64,000 nucleotides of DNA from Escherichia albertii NBRC 107761 = DSM 17582. Its GTDB lineage: Bacteria; Pseudomonadota; Gammaproteobacteria; Enterobacterales; Enterobacteriaceae. Below are positions 30,973-42,100 of the stretch, piece after piece. A program made the translations under genes and the position numbers. The notes beneath the pieces are model-generated. The model saw only the letters and a list, made by a program, of their open reading frames with translations, was not told where the DNA came from and did no database searches. The stretch lies in assembly GCF_000759775.1 (NCBI RefSeq), contig NZ_BBMY01000001.1, forward strand, positions 1 to 64,000. The letters run 5' to 3'. How positions within the stretch are numbered: position 1 is the stretch's first letter; the number at the start of each line of letters is the position of its first letter.

Positions 30973-31563
30973 GTGCAAGAAAGAATCAAAGCTTGCTTCA
31001 CTGAAAGCATTCAAACTCAAATTGCGGCGGCAGAGGCACTACCGGATGCGATCTCCCGTGCAGCCATGACGCTGGTTCAGTCTCTGCTCAATGGCAACAA
31101 AATTCTCTGTTGTGGTAATGGAACCTCCGCTGCCAACGCACAGCATTTTGCTGCCAGCATGATCAACCGCTTCGAAACGGAGCGACCTAGCTTACCCGCC
31201 ATTGCACTAAATACGGATAATGTTGTCTTAACGGCGATTGCCAACGATCGCTTACATGATGAAGTGTATGCAAAACAAGTTCGGGCGCTGGGACATGCGG
31301 GTGATGTGCTGCTAGCCATTTCTACTCGTGGTAATAGTCGCGATATTGTTAAAGCTGTTGAAGCTGCCGTTACACGTGATATGACCATTGTGGCACTAAC
31401 CGGCTATGACGGCGGTGAACTGGCGGGGCTGTTAGGGCCACAGGACGTGGAAATCCGCATTCCCTCGCATCGTAGCGCTCGCATTCAGGAAATGCATATG
31501 CTGACGGTAAATTGCCTGTGCGATCTGATCGATAACACGCTTTTCCCTCACCAGGATGATTAA
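30973..31563 (+). CDS. diaA: DnaA initiator-associating protein DiaA
   Basis: This 196-residue SIS-domain protein, similar to GmhA, forms homotetramers that bind DnaA and help its assembly at oriC for timely replication initiation. The start is GTG preceded by AAGGATTA. The SIS segment [20 protein letters not shown] is at about residues 41-60, followed by [15 protein letters not shown]. It follows yraN and precedes dolP by nine bases. Confidence 0.95.
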
Positions 31564-31572
31564 GGAGAACAC

Positions 31573-32148
31573 ATGAAGGCATTTTCGCCAATCGCAGTCC
31601 TTATTTCCGCGCTACTATTGCAAGGGTGCGTTGCTGCCGCTGTGGTAGGTACTGCTGCTGTCGGCACCAAAGCGGCGACCGATCCTCGCAGTGTCGGCAC
31701 TCAGGTGGACGACGGTACCCTGGAAGTGCGCGTTAACCGCGCATTGTCGAAGGACGAACAGATTAAGAAAGAAGCGCGCATTAATGTCACGGCGTATCAG
31801 GGTAAAGTTCTGCTGGTTGGGCAGTCGCCAAACTCTGAGCTTTCGGCTCGTGCGAAACAGATTGCCATGGGCGTAGACGGCGCAACCGAAGTGTATAACG
31901 AGATCCGCCAGGGTCAACCAATTGGTCTGGGCGAAGCTTCTAACGATACCTGGATCACCACCAAAGTGCGTTCGCAACTGCTGGCCAGCGACCTGGTGAA
32001 ATCGTCTAACGTGAAAGTCACCACCGAAAACGGCGAAGTGTTCCTGATGGGGCTGGTGACTGAACGCGAAGCAAAAGCGGCGGCCGATATTGCCAGCCGG
32101 GTGAGCGGCGTGAAGCGGGTAACCACGGCGTTTACGTTTATTAAATAA
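31573..32148 (+). CDS. dolP: Outer-membrane BON-domain lipoprotein DolP (YraP)
   Basis: This 191-residue lipoprotein has lipobox LLQGC (Cys19) and two BON domains (about residues 45-115 and 120-191). It binds anionic phospholipid at the division site and supports outer-membrane integrity and the BAM complex. It is the last gene of lpoA-yraN-diaA-dolP, with an AAGGAG ribosome-binding site. It is followed by the 91-base repeat array rather than by yraQ as in K-12. Confidence 0.96.
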   Translation: MKAFSPIAVLISALLLQGCVAAAVVGTAAVGTKAATDPRSVGTQVDDGTLEVRVNRALSKDEQIKKEARINVTAYQGKVLLVGQSPNSELSARAKQIAMGVDGATEVYNEIRQGQPIGLGEASNDTWITTKVRSQLLASDLVKSSNVKVTTENGEVFLMGLVTEREAKAAADIASRVSGVKRVTTAFTFIK

Positions 32149-32160
32149 TCCTCCTTGTCA

Positions 32161-32519
<359 letters not shown>

Positions 32520-32608
32520 TGTTTTTCTTCAGGTCAGAATAACAGCGCCAGACTGCCGACAATCACACCTGCTCCCCTGAAGGCGTAAATATGATGCTCA
32601 CTATCAAT

Positions 32609-33244
<636 letters not shown>

Positions 33245-33286
33245 ATTGCCTCCAGCCCTGTATGTACACTCATGTTTAACTATAGG

Positions 33287-33709
33287 TTACCGTTGCCAAA
33301 CCAGTTTTTTACCAAAACCCAGCGTGTTGTCGGTGAATTTGATTTCATCGAGGCGGATTTCCCAAACTGGAGCTAACAGCATTCTGGCAACAGGAAAGCG
33401 ACGATTATACGCCTGACGCGCGAAGTCGCCTTCTTCGCTTTCCAGTCGACGAATCTCCCCTTTAAACTGCACGCCACGGATTAATGCCACCGTTTTCGGC
33501 TGACCATTTACCGTTCCGGCAACATGAGCTTGTGGGCCGCTCATCTGCGCATGACGCGTTTTTTCTTCTGTCAGAATGTAGAATGCGACTTTCTGCGCAT
33601 CAAAAAGATAAAAGGCATTGGCGCACCAGAGTTCCCCGTCCTGCTGCACGCACCAGGTAACAACATGTTGTTTTGCCAGCCAACGGCTGATGGCGGTGAG
33701 TGTTTCCAT
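33287..33709 (-). CDS. yhbP: UPF0306 flavin-binding-like protein YhbP
   Basis: This 140-residue protein has the split-barrel fold of the pyridoxamine 5'-phosphate oxidase-like group ([18 protein letters not shown] near residues 20-37, then [24 protein letters not shown]). The function is unknown. It ends a few residues earlier than the 147-residue K-12 protein I remember, with a C-terminus FGKKLVWQR. It is probably still folded, since the tail is outside the barrel. Confidence 0.85.
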   Translation of the reverse strand: METLTAISRWLAKQHVVTWCVQQDGELWCANAFYLFDAQKVAFYILTEEKTRHAQMSGPQAHVAGTVNGQPKTVALIRGVQFKGEIRRLESEEGDFARQAYNRRFPVARMLLAPVWEIRLDEIKFTDNTLGFGKKLVWQR

Positions 33710-33758
33710 TTCTGTTCTCTTTTATACTGTTGTCTGAACTTAACATGTGATGCATACA

Positions 33759-34061
33759 ATGACCCCCTGGTTCCTTTACTTGATCCGCACCGCTGACAAT
33801 AAGCTTTATACCGGGATAACCACGGATGTTGAACGCCGCTATCAGCAGCATCAAAGCGGTAAAGGAGCAAAAGCACTGCGCGGGAAAGGAGAACTGACAC
33901 TGGCGTTTTCCGCACTGGTTGGCGACCGTTCGCTGGCGCTACGGGCGGAATATCGCGTCAAACAACTGACCAAACGGCAGAAAGAGCGTCTGGTCGCAGA
34001 AGGAACAGGGTTTGCAGAGCTGTTAAACCGTCTACAAACCCCGGAGATTAAAAGCGATTGA
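33759..34061 (+). CDS. yhbQ: GIY-YIG nuclease-like protein YhbQ
   Basis: This 100-residue protein consists of one GIY-YIG domain, with the two motif strands as [18 protein letters not shown] at residues 5-22 and the following [18 protein letters not shown]. Family members are UvrC-N-like nucleases; a DNA-related function is likely but not proven in detail. A start four codons upstream (33747) is possible. It overlaps the 3' end of convergent yhbS by 14 bases. Confidence 0.9.
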   Translation: MTPWFLYLIRTADNKLYTGITTDVERRYQQHQSGKGAKALRGKGELTLAFSALVGDRSLALRAEYRVKQLTKRQKERLVAEGTGFAELLNRLQTPEIKSD

Positions 34062-34551
34062 AGTGATCGTGATACTCAACCAGGCCGGTTACGCCATTCA
34101 GCGCATCATCCGCTAAACGATGTACCAGGAAGGCGCTTTCAGTGCCCGGCCAGCGGCAACGCAGATCGTGATGCGCCGCCAGTTCAAAGCCAAAACGGCT
34201 GTACAGCGCCGGATCGCCCAGCGTCACCACTGCGGCATAGCCGAACTCATTAAGCGAATCGAGTCCTTCATAGACCAGTTGACGCGCCAGCCCTTGCCCG
34301 CGGTATTTTTCATCTACCGCCAGTGGCGCCATACCGACCCATTGCAGGTCTTCGCCCTGCACATCAACCGGACTAAATGCCACATAGCCAATGACCTGAC
34401 CTTCATCATCCGTCGCTACCAGTCCCAGCGTCAGAAAGCCATCTTCACGCAGATCGTGAACCAGCTTTGCTTCCGCATCGCTTTCGAATGAACGACGCAG
34501 CAGGGCATCAATACCCGGCGCATCAATGGGAATTTCTACTCGAATTAGCAT
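34048..34551 (-). CDS. yhbS: GNAT-family acetyltransferase YhbS
   Basis: This 167-residue single GNAT domain has the acetyl-CoA-binding loop in [17 protein letters not shown] at about residues 83-99. The substrate is not firmly established. Its start overlaps the end of ubiT by seven bases, so the two are co-transcribed (ubiT first). The 3' end overlaps yhbQ on the other strand. Confidence 0.9.
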   Translation of the reverse strand: MLIRVEIPIDAPGIDALLRRSFESDAEAKLVHDLREDGFLTLGLVATDDEGQVIGYVAFSPVDVQGEDLQWVGMAPLAVDEKYRGQGLARQLVYEGLDSLNEFGYAAVVTLGDPALYSRFGFELAAHHDLRCRWPGTESAFLVHRLADDALNGVTGLVEYHDHFNRF

Positions 34552-35069
34552 GGTTCACCTACCGATGTCTGTTTGGTTTCAGGCGTGGTTTTCATTCCCG
34601 CCTCAACAAAATCTGCCAATTGCAGTAGCATCATACGTAACGCTTTCGGCATTTGCTCCAGTTCAATGGCGTCCATCAGGTTTTTCACATATAACCCCAG
34701 CTCCGTATCACCCTCGATCACCAGCCGGCGCTGGAAGAAGAGTGTATCTGGATCCTGTTTACGCGCTGCAATCATCAGCAGATCGCTGGCATCGGCACTA
34801 AAACTCACATCAGCTTGTGCGTTCTGGCTGACGACCAGTTTGCCGTTCACCACCGAGGTGTACCATTGCAGGTCAATATCACGCACATGAATACTTAACC
34901 AACGACCTTCAAGGAACTCCAGCTCGCCATCGTCCAGCGCCTGGCGGAATTGCCAGCTTAAAATTTGCTCAAGAACCTGGCGTTTAAGCGCAAAGGGCGT
35001 CAGTTTTACCGGTACACTCAACAGAGATGGTCCCAAATGCACAATGCGGGAACGCAGTTTATCCAACAC
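34545..35069 (-). CDS. ubiT: Anaerobic ubiquinone biosynthesis accessory factor UbiT
   Basis: This 174-residue protein has an SCP2 lipid-binding domain (about residues 40-140). It is needed with UbiU and UbiV for oxygen-independent ubiquinone synthesis and probably binds the quinone intermediates. The start is GTG at 35069 with GGGAG nine bases ahead; an upstream ATG would add eight residues. It is divergent from ubiUV. Confidence 0.93.
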   Translation of the reverse strand: MLDKLRSRIVHLGPSLLSVPVKLTPFALKRQVLEQILSWQFRQALDDGELEFLEGRWLSIHVRDIDLQWYTSVVNGKLVVSQNAQADVSFSADASDLLMIAARKQDPDTLFFQRRLVIEGDTELGLYVKNLMDAIELEQMPKALRMMLLQLADFVEAGMKTTPETKQTSVGEPC

Positions 35070-35277
35070 GAGTTTTACTCCCTGCTTCAACAATCGTCCT
35101 ATTTTGCCATATCAGAAAAATAACATAGCGGTATAAATCAACAATTCCATATGAAATTGCTGCTACCACCAATACAACTTTAACTGCCTTAAATCAAAAA
35201 TTGTCGCAGCAAGGTTAACTAAAATCCCAGTTCGTTAACATTTTTGCGCTTTGACAGCGCAACCTTCAGGAAAAATT

Positions 35278-36273
35278 ATGGAGCTGCTCTGCCCTGCCGG
35301 AAATCTCCCGGCGCTTAAGGCGGCCATCGAAAACGGCGCAGATGCTGTTTATATCGGGCTAAAAGATGATACCAATGCCCGTCACTTCGCCGGCCTTAAC
35401 TTTACCGAAAAAAAATTGCAGGAAGCGGTGAGTTTTGTCCATCAACATCGCCGCAAACTTCACATCGCAATTAACACTTTTGCGCACCCGGACGGCTACG
35501 CCCGCTGGCAGCGCGTCGTGGATATGGCGGCGCAACTGGGTGCCGACGCGTTGATCCTTGCCGATCTCGCCATGCTGGAATACGCCGCCGAGCGTTACCC
35601 ACATATTGAACGTCACGTATCGGTGCAGGCTTCAGCGACCAATGAAGAGGCGATTAACTTTTATCATCGCCATTTTGACGTTGCCCGCGTGGTGCTGCCG
35701 CGCGTGTTGTCGATTCATCAGGTGAAACAACTGGCGCGAGTTACCCCTGTTCCACTGGAAGTGTTTGCTTTCGGCAGCCTGTGCATTATGTCGGAGGGCC
35801 GTTGCTATCTGTCGTCATATCTGACGGGTGAGTCACCCAACACCGTGGGCGCGTGTTCCCCAGCTCGTTTCGTTCGCTGGCAACAAACGCCACAGGGACT
35901 GGAATCTCGCCTGAACGAAGTACTGATCGATCGTTATCAGGACGGCGAGAACGCAGGTTATCCGACGTTGTGTAAAGGGCGTTATCTGGTGGACGGCGAG
36001 CGCTATCACGCGCTGGAAGAACCCACCAGTCTCAATACCCTTGAGCTACTGCCGGAGTTAATGGCGGCGAATATCGCTTCGGTGAAAATTGAAGGCCGTC
36101 AGCGTAGCCCGGCGTATGTCAGCCAGGTAGCGAAAGTCTGGCGTCAGGCTATCGATCGTTGTAAGGCCGATCCGCAAAACTTCGTACCACAAAGTGCGTG
36201 GATGGAGACGCTCGGGTCGATGTCCGAAGGCACGCAAACCACCCTTGGCGCGTATCACCGTAAATGGCAGTGA
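35278..36273 (+). CDS. ubiU: Oxygen-independent ubiquinone hydroxylase subunit UbiU
   Basis: This 331-residue U32 'peptidase' family protein forms a heterodimer with UbiV, each with a 4Fe-4S cluster, and hydroxylates ubiquinone precursors anaerobically using prenate as oxygen donor. The N-terminus MELLCPAGNLPALKAAI is typical, and four cluster-type cysteines are spread from GSLCIMSEGRC (about 163-173) to GACSP and PTLCKGRY. A nine-residue upstream extension is possible but less likely. It overlaps no coding of ubiV: the ubiV ATG lies eight bases beyond the stop. Confidence 0.94.
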   Translation: MELLCPAGNLPALKAAIENGADAVYIGLKDDTNARHFAGLNFTEKKLQEAVSFVHQHRRKLHIAINTFAHPDGYARWQRVVDMAAQLGADALILADLAMLEYAAERYPHIERHVSVQASATNEEAINFYHRHFDVARVVLPRVLSIHQVKQLARVTPVPLEVFAFGSLCIMSEGRCYLSSYLTGESPNTVGACSPARFVRWQQTPQGLESRLNEVLIDRYQDGENAGYPTLCKGRYLVDGERYHALEEPTSLNTLELLPELMAANIASVKIEGRQRSPAYVSQVAKVWRQAIDRCKADPQNFVPQSAWMETLGSMSEGTQTTLGAYHRKWQ

Positions 36274-36281
36274 GAAAAGCA

Positions 36282-37160
36282 ATGAAATATTCCTTAGGGC
36301 CGGTACTGTGGTACTGGCCAAAAGAGACGCTGGAAGAATTTTATCAGCAGGCCGCCGCCAGCAGCGCCGACGTGATTTATCTCGGTGAAGCGGTATGCAG
36401 CAAGCGCCGGGCAACCAAAGTTGGCGACTGGCTGGAGATGGCAAAATCACTCGCCGGGAGTGGCAAGCAGATAGTGCTCTCCACGCTGGCGCTGGTGCAG
36501 GCGTCCTCCGAACTGGGCGAACTGAAACGCTATGTAGAGAACGGCGAGTTTCTGATTGAAGCCAGCGATCTCGGCGTGGTGAATATGTGCGCTGAGCGCA
36601 AATTGCCGTTCGTCGCCGGGCACGCGCTGAACTGCTATAACGCGGTGACGCTGAAAATATTACTCAAACAGGGCATGATGCGCTGGTGTATGCCGGTGGA
36701 GCTTTCCCGCGACTGGCTGGTGAATCTGCTTAATCAGTGCGATGAACTGGGCATTCGCAACCAGTTTGAAGTGGAAGTCCTGATCTACGGTCATCTGCCG
36801 CTGGCCTACTCCGCCCGCTGCTTTACGGCACGTTCGGAAGACCGCCCGAAAGATGAGTGTGAAACCTGCTGCATTAAGTATCCGAACGGGCGCAACGTGC
36901 TGTCGCAGGAGAATCAGCAGGTGTTTGTACTCAATGGCATTCAGACCATGAGCGGCTACGTTTACAATCTCGGTAACGATCTGGCATCAATGCAGGGGCT
37001 GGTTGATGTGGTCCGCCTGTCACCGCAGGGTACTGACACTTTCGCGATGCTCGACGCCTTCCGCGCTAATGAAAATGGTGCGGCACCACTCCCGTTGACG
37101 GCAAACAGCGACTGTAACGGCTACTGGCGGCGGCTGGCGGGGCTGGAGCTGCAAGCGTAA
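36282..37160 (+). CDS. ubiV: Oxygen-independent ubiquinone hydroxylase subunit UbiV
   Basis: This 292-residue U32-family partner of UbiU has the cluster-binding cysteines DECETCCIKYPNGRN at about residues 189-203 together with Cys 39 (GEAVCSKRR) and Cys 180 (ARCFTARSED). It is translated directly after ubiU, consistent with a heterodimer. An in-frame start at 36264 overlapping ubiU is possible; the ATG at 36282 gives the usual N-terminus MKYSLGPVLWYWPKE. Confidence 0.94.
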   Translation: MKYSLGPVLWYWPKETLEEFYQQAAASSADVIYLGEAVCSKRRATKVGDWLEMAKSLAGSGKQIVLSTLALVQASSELGELKRYVENGEFLIEASDLGVVNMCAERKLPFVAGHALNCYNAVTLKILLKQGMMRWCMPVELSRDWLVNLLNQCDELGIRNQFEVEVLIYGHLPLAYSARCFTARSEDRPKDECETCCIKYPNGRNVLSQENQQVFVLNGIQTMSGYVYNLGNDLASMQGLVDVVRLSPQGTDTFAMLDAFRANENGAAPLPLTANSDCNGYWRRLAGLELQA

Positions 37161-37168
37161 GCAAATAT

Positions 37169-37435
37169 GCTCGTCATACTTCGAGTTGCATGTGCTGCGT
37201 CTGCGGGTTATTCGGCCCATCCATGGGCCTCACCCCTTACGGGGCCGCTGCAAGCAGCGTTCAAATCCGCTCCATGCGAATTTGTCGTTCACCCCAGTCA
37301 CTTACTTATGTAAGCTCCTGGGGATTCACTCTCTTGTCGCGTTACTCGGCCTGAGGCCTCGCCCTTTCAGGGCCAACGCAAGCGTTGTTCAAAACGCCAC
37401 TGCCGTTTTGTCCTGCAACTCGAATTATTTAGAGC
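37169..37435. repeat. Enlarged ERIC (IRU) element, about 267 bp
   Basis: The outer inverted repeats TTCGAGTTGCA (37180-37190) and TGCAACTCGAA (37414-37424) bound the element. The centre is the ERIC core palindrome CCCCAGTCACTTACTT... ATGTAAGCTCCTGGGG (about 37293-37324), the sequence used for ERIC typing primers. Ordinary ERIC elements are about 127 bp. Here extra segments of roughly 65-75 bp lie on each side of the core, each with its own small inverted repeats (such as GGCCCATCCATGGGCC). It lies between ubiV and yhbW. Confidence 0.8.
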
Positions 37436-37511
37436 ATAGCTCACTTTGTTAACAACTTTAACTACCCTTTAATGCAATATTAAAGATTAATCGGTAACAA
37501 AGTGAGCTGTT

Positions 37512-38519
37512 ATGACTGATAAAACCATTGCGTTTTCGCTACTCGATCTGGCCCCCATCCCCGAAGGTTCTTCAGCGCGGGAAGCGTTCTCTCACTCTCT
37601 CGATCTTGCCCGTCTGGCTGAAAAGCGCGGCTATCATCGCTACTGGCTGGCGGAACACCACAATATGACCGGCATTGCCAGTGCTGCAACGTCGGTGTTG
37701 ATTGGCTATCTGGCGGCGAATACTACCACGCTGCACCTGGGTTCTGGCGGCGTGATGTTGCCGAACCATTCGCCGCTGGTGATTGCCGAGCAGTTCGGCA
37801 CGCTCAATACTCTCTATCCGGGGCGAATCGATTTAGGGCTGGGTCGCGCGCCGGGTAGCGATCAGCGAACAATGATGGCGCTACGTCGTCATATGAGCGG
37901 AGATATTGATAATTTCCCCCGCGATGTCGCAGAGTTGGTGGACTGGTTTGACGCCCGCGATCCCAATCCGCATGTGCGCCCGGTACCGGGCTATGGCGAG
38001 AAAATCCCGGTGTGGTTGTTAGGCTCCAGCCTTTACAGCGCGCAACTGGCGGCGCAGCTTGGTCTGCCGTTTGCGTTTGCCTCACACTTCGCGCCGGATA
38101 TGTTGCTCCAGGCGCTGCATCTTTACCGTAGCAACTTCAAACCGTCGGCACGGCTGGAAAAACCGTACGCGATGGTGTGCATCAATATTATCGCCGCCGA
38201 CAGCAACCGCGACGCTGAGTTTCTTTTTACCTCGATGCAGCAAGCCTTTGTGAAGCTGCGCCGCGGAGAAACCGGGCAACTGCCGCCGCCGATTCAGAAT
38301 ATGGATCAGTTCTGGTCGCCGTCCGAGCAGTATGGCGTACAGCAGTCACTGAGTATGTCGCTGGTGGGCGATAAAGCGAAAGTGCGTCATGGTTTGCAGT
38401 CGATCCTGCGCGAAACTGACGCCGATGAGATTATGGTTAACGGGCAAATTTTCGATCACCAGGCGCGCCTGCATTCGTTTGAACTGGCAATGGACGTGAA
38501 GGAAGAGCTGTTGGGGTAG
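37512..38519 (+). CDS. yhbW: Luciferase-like monooxygenase YhbW
   Basis: This 335-residue protein of the bacterial luciferase-like flavin monooxygenase superfamily has an (alpha/beta)8 barrel, with [20 protein letters not shown] near residues 45-64 and [14 protein letters not shown] at about 107-120. The substrate is unknown. The gene stands alone between the ERIC element and a REP sequence. Confidence 0.92.
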   Translation: MTDKTIAFSLLDLAPIPEGSSAREAFSHSLDLARLAEKRGYHRYWLAEHHNMTGIASAATSVLIGYLAANTTTLHLGSGGVMLPNHSPLVIAEQFGTLNTLYPGRIDLGLGRAPGSDQRTMMALRRHMSGDIDNFPRDVAELVDWFDARDPNPHVRPVPGYGEKIPVWLLGSSLYSAQLAAQLGLPFAFASHFAPDMLLQALHLYRSNFKPSARLEKPYAMVCINIIAADSNRDAEFLFTSMQQAFVKLRRGETGQLPPPIQNMDQFWSPSEQYGVQQSLSMSLVGDKAKVRHGLQSILRETDADEIMVNGQIFDHQARLHSFELAMDVKEELLG

Positions 38520-38529
38520 TGTATTTTAT

Positions 38530-38632
38530 TTTGTCTGATGCAGCGGGAAGCCTTATCCGGCCCGCCCAATGTAGGCCTGATAAGCGAAGCGCATCAGGCA
38601 TTGTACAGGCAGTAGAAATGTCGGATAAGGTA
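38530..38632. repeat. REP/BIME element between yhbW and mtr
   Basis: Opposed REP halves CCTTATCCGGCC and GTCGGATAAGG flank a central GCCTGATAAGCG..GCGCATCAGGC palindrome, all within the 121-base gap between convergent genes. Confidence 0.8.
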
Positions 38633-38639
38633 CAGTTGA

Positions 38640-39884
38640 TTACTGATACACCGGCAGCAAATTAAAACTCGACAGGATGTGCACCAGTGCGTTGCCCACA
38701 CCAAAGACCAGAATCAGGACAATCATCGGCTTGCCGCCCCAGACACGGAATTTAGGGCTACCAAAGCGTTTACGCGATGCGCGGGCCAGCAGCGCCGGAA
38801 CAATTGCCGCCCAGATGGTAGCGGCTAATCCCGCATAGCCAATGGCATACAGGAACCCATTCGGGAACAGCAGACCGCCAACGACGGGCGGTGCAAAGGT
38901 CAACAGTGCCGTTTTAAAGCGCCCCATTGCCGAATCATCAAAGCCAAACAGATCCGCCAGATAGTCGAACAGACCCAGCGTTACGCCGAGGAACGAACTC
39001 GCCACTGCAAAGTTTGAGAATACGACCAGCAGAAGGTCCAGACTACGGCTGTTCAGCACGCCGCTCAACGCCTGTACCAGCACATCAATATTGCCGCCTT
39101 TCTCCGCAATACCGATAAACTCCGGGCGAGGAATATTCCCCATTGTTGCCAGCAACCAGATGGTATACAGCGCCAGCGCCATTAACGTACCGTACACCAG
39201 ACATTTCACGATAGTTTTCGGATCCTTGCCGTAATATTTCATCAGGCTCGGAACGTTGCCGTGATAGCCAAACGATGCCAGACAAAACGGCAGTGTCATC
39301 AACAGATACGGCGCGTAAGACGCATTGCTTTCCGCGACGTTGAACAATGTCGCAGGCTGTACATGCCCCAGCAGGCTACCGAAAGTGAGGAAGAAGGTAA
39401 TGACTTTCGCCCCCAGCACAATCGCCGTCATGCGGCTGACGGCTTTGGTGCTTAACCACACCACAAACGCTACCAGCAGTGCAAAACCAAAACCTGCCGC
39501 CCGTGCCGGGACGTTGAGCGACATCTCAGAGAAAGTGTGATGAAGAATCGAACCACTGGCGGAAATATAGGCGTAAGTCAGGATATAGAGCACAAAGGCA
39601 ATGGAAATGCCGTTGACTACGTTCCAGCCTTTGCCCAGTAAATCTTTGGTAATGGTGTCAAAGCTCGAACCGATTCGGTAATTCAGGTTAGCTTCCAGGA
39701 TCATCAAGCCGGAATGCAGCATACAAAACCAGGTGAAGATCAGCGCCGCCATCGACCAGAAGAACCACGCACCGGACATGACCACTGGCAGAGAAAACAT
39801 CCCTGCGCCAATAATGGTGCCGCCGATAATCACCACGCCGCCAAGCAGCGACGGTGACGTTTGGGTGGTGGTTAGTGTTGCCAT
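38640..39884 (-). CDS. mtr: Tryptophan-specific H+ symporter Mtr
   Basis: This 414-residue inner-membrane protein of the HAAAP family has about eleven transmembrane helices. The N-terminal segment [21 protein letters not shown] at about residues 13-33 is the family signature. It imports tryptophan. The upstream region carries a TrpR operator, in line with known repression by TrpR and activation by TyrR. Confidence 0.95.
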   Translation of the reverse strand: MATLTTTQTSPSLLGGVVIIGGTIIGAGMFSLPVVMSGAWFFWSMAALIFTWFCMLHSGLMILEANLNYRIGSSFDTITKDLLGKGWNVVNGISIAFVLYILTYAYISASGSILHHTFSEMSLNVPARAAGFGFALLVAFVVWLSTKAVSRMTAIVLGAKVITFFLTFGSLLGHVQPATLFNVAESNASYAPYLLMTLPFCLASFGYHGNVPSLMKYYGKDPKTIVKCLVYGTLMALALYTIWLLATMGNIPRPEFIGIAEKGGNIDVLVQALSGVLNSRSLDLLLVVFSNFAVASSFLGVTLGLFDYLADLFGFDDSAMGRFKTALLTFAPPVVGGLLFPNGFLYAIGYAGLAATIWAAIVPALLARASRKRFGSPKFRVWGGKPMIVLILVFGVGNALVHILSSFNLLPVYQ

Positions 39885-39937
39885 GAGGGCTTCTCTCCAG
39901 TGAAAAATAGTGCGACTGCGTTGTTATGTGTTGCACT

Positions 39938-39955
39938 GTACCAGTACGCGAGTAC
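39938..39955 (-). promoter_or_regulatory. TrpR operator of mtr
   Basis: On the minus strand GTACTCGCGTACTGGTAC is a near-palindrome matching the trp operator consensus GTACTAGTTAACTAGTAC in the outer GTACT/GTAC arms. It lies about 55 bases before the mtr start codon. Confidence 0.8.
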
Positions 39956-39964
39956 AAAAAACAG

Positions 39965-39996
39965 AAAAAAAACCCCGATTGTTAGAATCGGGGCTG
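39965..39996 (-). terminator. Terminator of deaD
   Basis: The stem AGCCCCGATTC / AATCGGGGTT with a following run of eight T's on the minus strand lies about 40 bases beyond the deaD stop. Confidence 0.9.
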
Positions 39997-40037
39997 TATA
40001 TTTTACTTTACGTCAGGTAATAGCGATTTAGTGTGAA

Positions 40038-41921
40038 TTACGCATCGCCACCGAAACGACGGCGACCGGTAGAGTCATCACGACGCGGTGCGCGGCCTTC
40101 ACGACGTTCGCCGCTGAAACGACGACCATCACCACGACCCCCTTCACGGCGTTCACCGCTGAAATTACGACCGCCCTCACGACGCTCACCACCGAAGCCA
40201 CGACCACCGCCACGACGTTCAGTATGCGGCTGTGCATCACCCAACAGTTGCATGTTCATTGGTTTGTTAAGAATGCGAGTACGGGTAAAGTGTTGCAGCA
40301 CTTCACCTGGCATCCCCTTCGGCAGTTCGATAGTGGAGTGAGAAGCAAACAGCTTGATGTTACCGATATAACGGCTGCTAATATCGCCTTCGTTGGCAAT
40401 TGCACCAACGATATGACGAACTTCAACGCCATCATCACGGCCCACTTCAATGCGGTAAAGCTGCATTTCACCAACATCGCGACGTTCACGACGCGGACGA
40501 TCTTCACGGTCGCCACGCGGGCCACGGTCATTACGATCGCGCGGACCACGGTCATCACGGTCACGGAATTCACGACGCGGACGCATCGGCGCATCTGGCG
40601 GCACGATCAGAGTACGTTCACCCTGTACCATTTTCAGCAGTGCGGCTGCCAGAGTTTCGAGATCCAACTCTTCACCTTCCGCAGTCGGCTGAATTTTGCT
40701 CAACAGTGCACGGTATTGATCCAGATCGCTACTTTCCAGTTGCTGCTGTACTTTGGCAGCAAATTTTTCCAGACGGCGTTTGCTCAGCAGTTCTGCGTTA
40801 GGCAGTTCGACTTCTGGAATGGTCAGCTTCATGGTGCGCTCGATGTTGCGCAGCAGACGACGCTCGCGGTTTTCAACGAACAGTAGCGCACGACCCGCAC
40901 GACCCGCACGACCGGTACGACCGATACGGTGAACGTAAGACTCGGAGTCCATCGGGATATCGTAGTTAACCACCAGGCTGATACGCTCAACGTCCAGGCC
41001 ACGGGCCGCAACGTCGGTGGCGATCAGGATGTCCAGACGACCATCTTTCAGACGTTCCAGAGTCTGCTCACGCAGCGCCTGGTTCATATCACCGTTCAGC
41101 GCGGCGCTGTTATAGCCGTTACGTTCCAGGGCTTCAGCCACTTCCAGAGTCGCGTTTTTGGTACGAACGAAAATAATCGCCGCATCAAAATCTTCCGCTT
41201 CCAGGAAACGCACCAGCGCTTCATTTTTACGCATACCCCAGACAGTCCAGTAGCTCTGGCTGATGTCAGGACGGGTCGTCACGCTGGACTGAATACGCAC
41301 TTCCTGCGGCTCTTTCATAAAGCGACGGGTAATGCGACGGATCGCTTCCGGCATGGTTGCAGAGAACAGAGCGGTCTGATGACCTTCCGGGATCTGCGCC
41401 ATAATGGTTTCCACGTCTTCGATGAAGCCCATACGCAGCATTTCATCAGCTTCATCCAGAACCAGACCGCTCAGTTTAGAGAGGTCCAGAGTGCCACGTT
41501 TCAGGTGGTCCAGCAGACGGCCTGGAGTACCGACAACGATCTGCGGCCCCTGACGCAGGGCACGTAATTGCACGTCATAACGCTGGCCGCCGTACAGAGC
41601 AACCACGTTTACGCCGCGCATGTGTTTAGAGAAATCCGTCATTGCTTCAGCAACCTGTACCGCCAGTTCGCGGGTCGGTGCCAGCACCAGAATCTGTGGC
41701 GCTTTCAGCTCAGGATCAAGATTTTGCAGCAAAGGTAAGGAGAATGCTGCAGTTTTTCCGCTCCCCGTCTGGGCCATACCCAGAACGTCGCGGCCATTCA
41801 GCAGATGTGGAATACACTCCGCCTGAATTGGAGATGGTTTTTCGTAACCCAGATCGTTAAGGGCTTCAAGGATAGGAGCCTTCAGGCCCAGATCTGCAAA
41901 AGTGGTTTCGAATTCAGCCAT
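40038..41921 (-). CDS. deaD: Cold-shock DEAD-box RNA helicase DeaD (CsdA)
   Basis: This 627-residue ATP-dependent RNA helicase assists 50S assembly and mRNA decay at low temperature. It has the Q motif near [10 protein letters not shown], motif I AQTGSGKT (about 50-57), DEAD in [11 protein letters not shown], and [13 protein letters not shown] in the helicase C domain. A dimerisation/RNA-binding domain and an RGG/RRE-rich basic tail follow. It appears two residues shorter than K-12 in that tail. I start at MAEFETTF; the longer frame would include yrbN sequence. Confidence 0.96.
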
Positions 41922-41994
41922 GTAGTACGTGTGCCTCAAAATTAATGGCGGCCAGTCTACATAACTCATCATGAAATTGATCAGCAATTTTCAT
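41914..41994 (-). CDS. yrbN: Small protein YrbN, leader ORF of deaD
   Basis: A 26-codon ORF starting [19 protein letters not shown] and ending VLHG, immediately before and overlapping the deaD start by eight bases in another frame. The same peptide is known in K-12 as an expressed small protein. The overlap suggests translational coupling with deaD. No domain is visible. Confidence 0.85.
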
Positions 41995-42100
41995 TGAAAA
42001 GTGTGAACCGGCTCAAAGTAGGTGTATTAACGAACAACAACGCCCTCACCCGTTAAGGTGATGGCAATCAAAAAAGATTACGGGCTGATGTGTACGTCAG

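Noticed and set aside
37186-37452. 88-codon ORF within the ubiV-yhbW spacer
   Set aside because: It lies entirely inside the ERIC element and reads through its palindromes.
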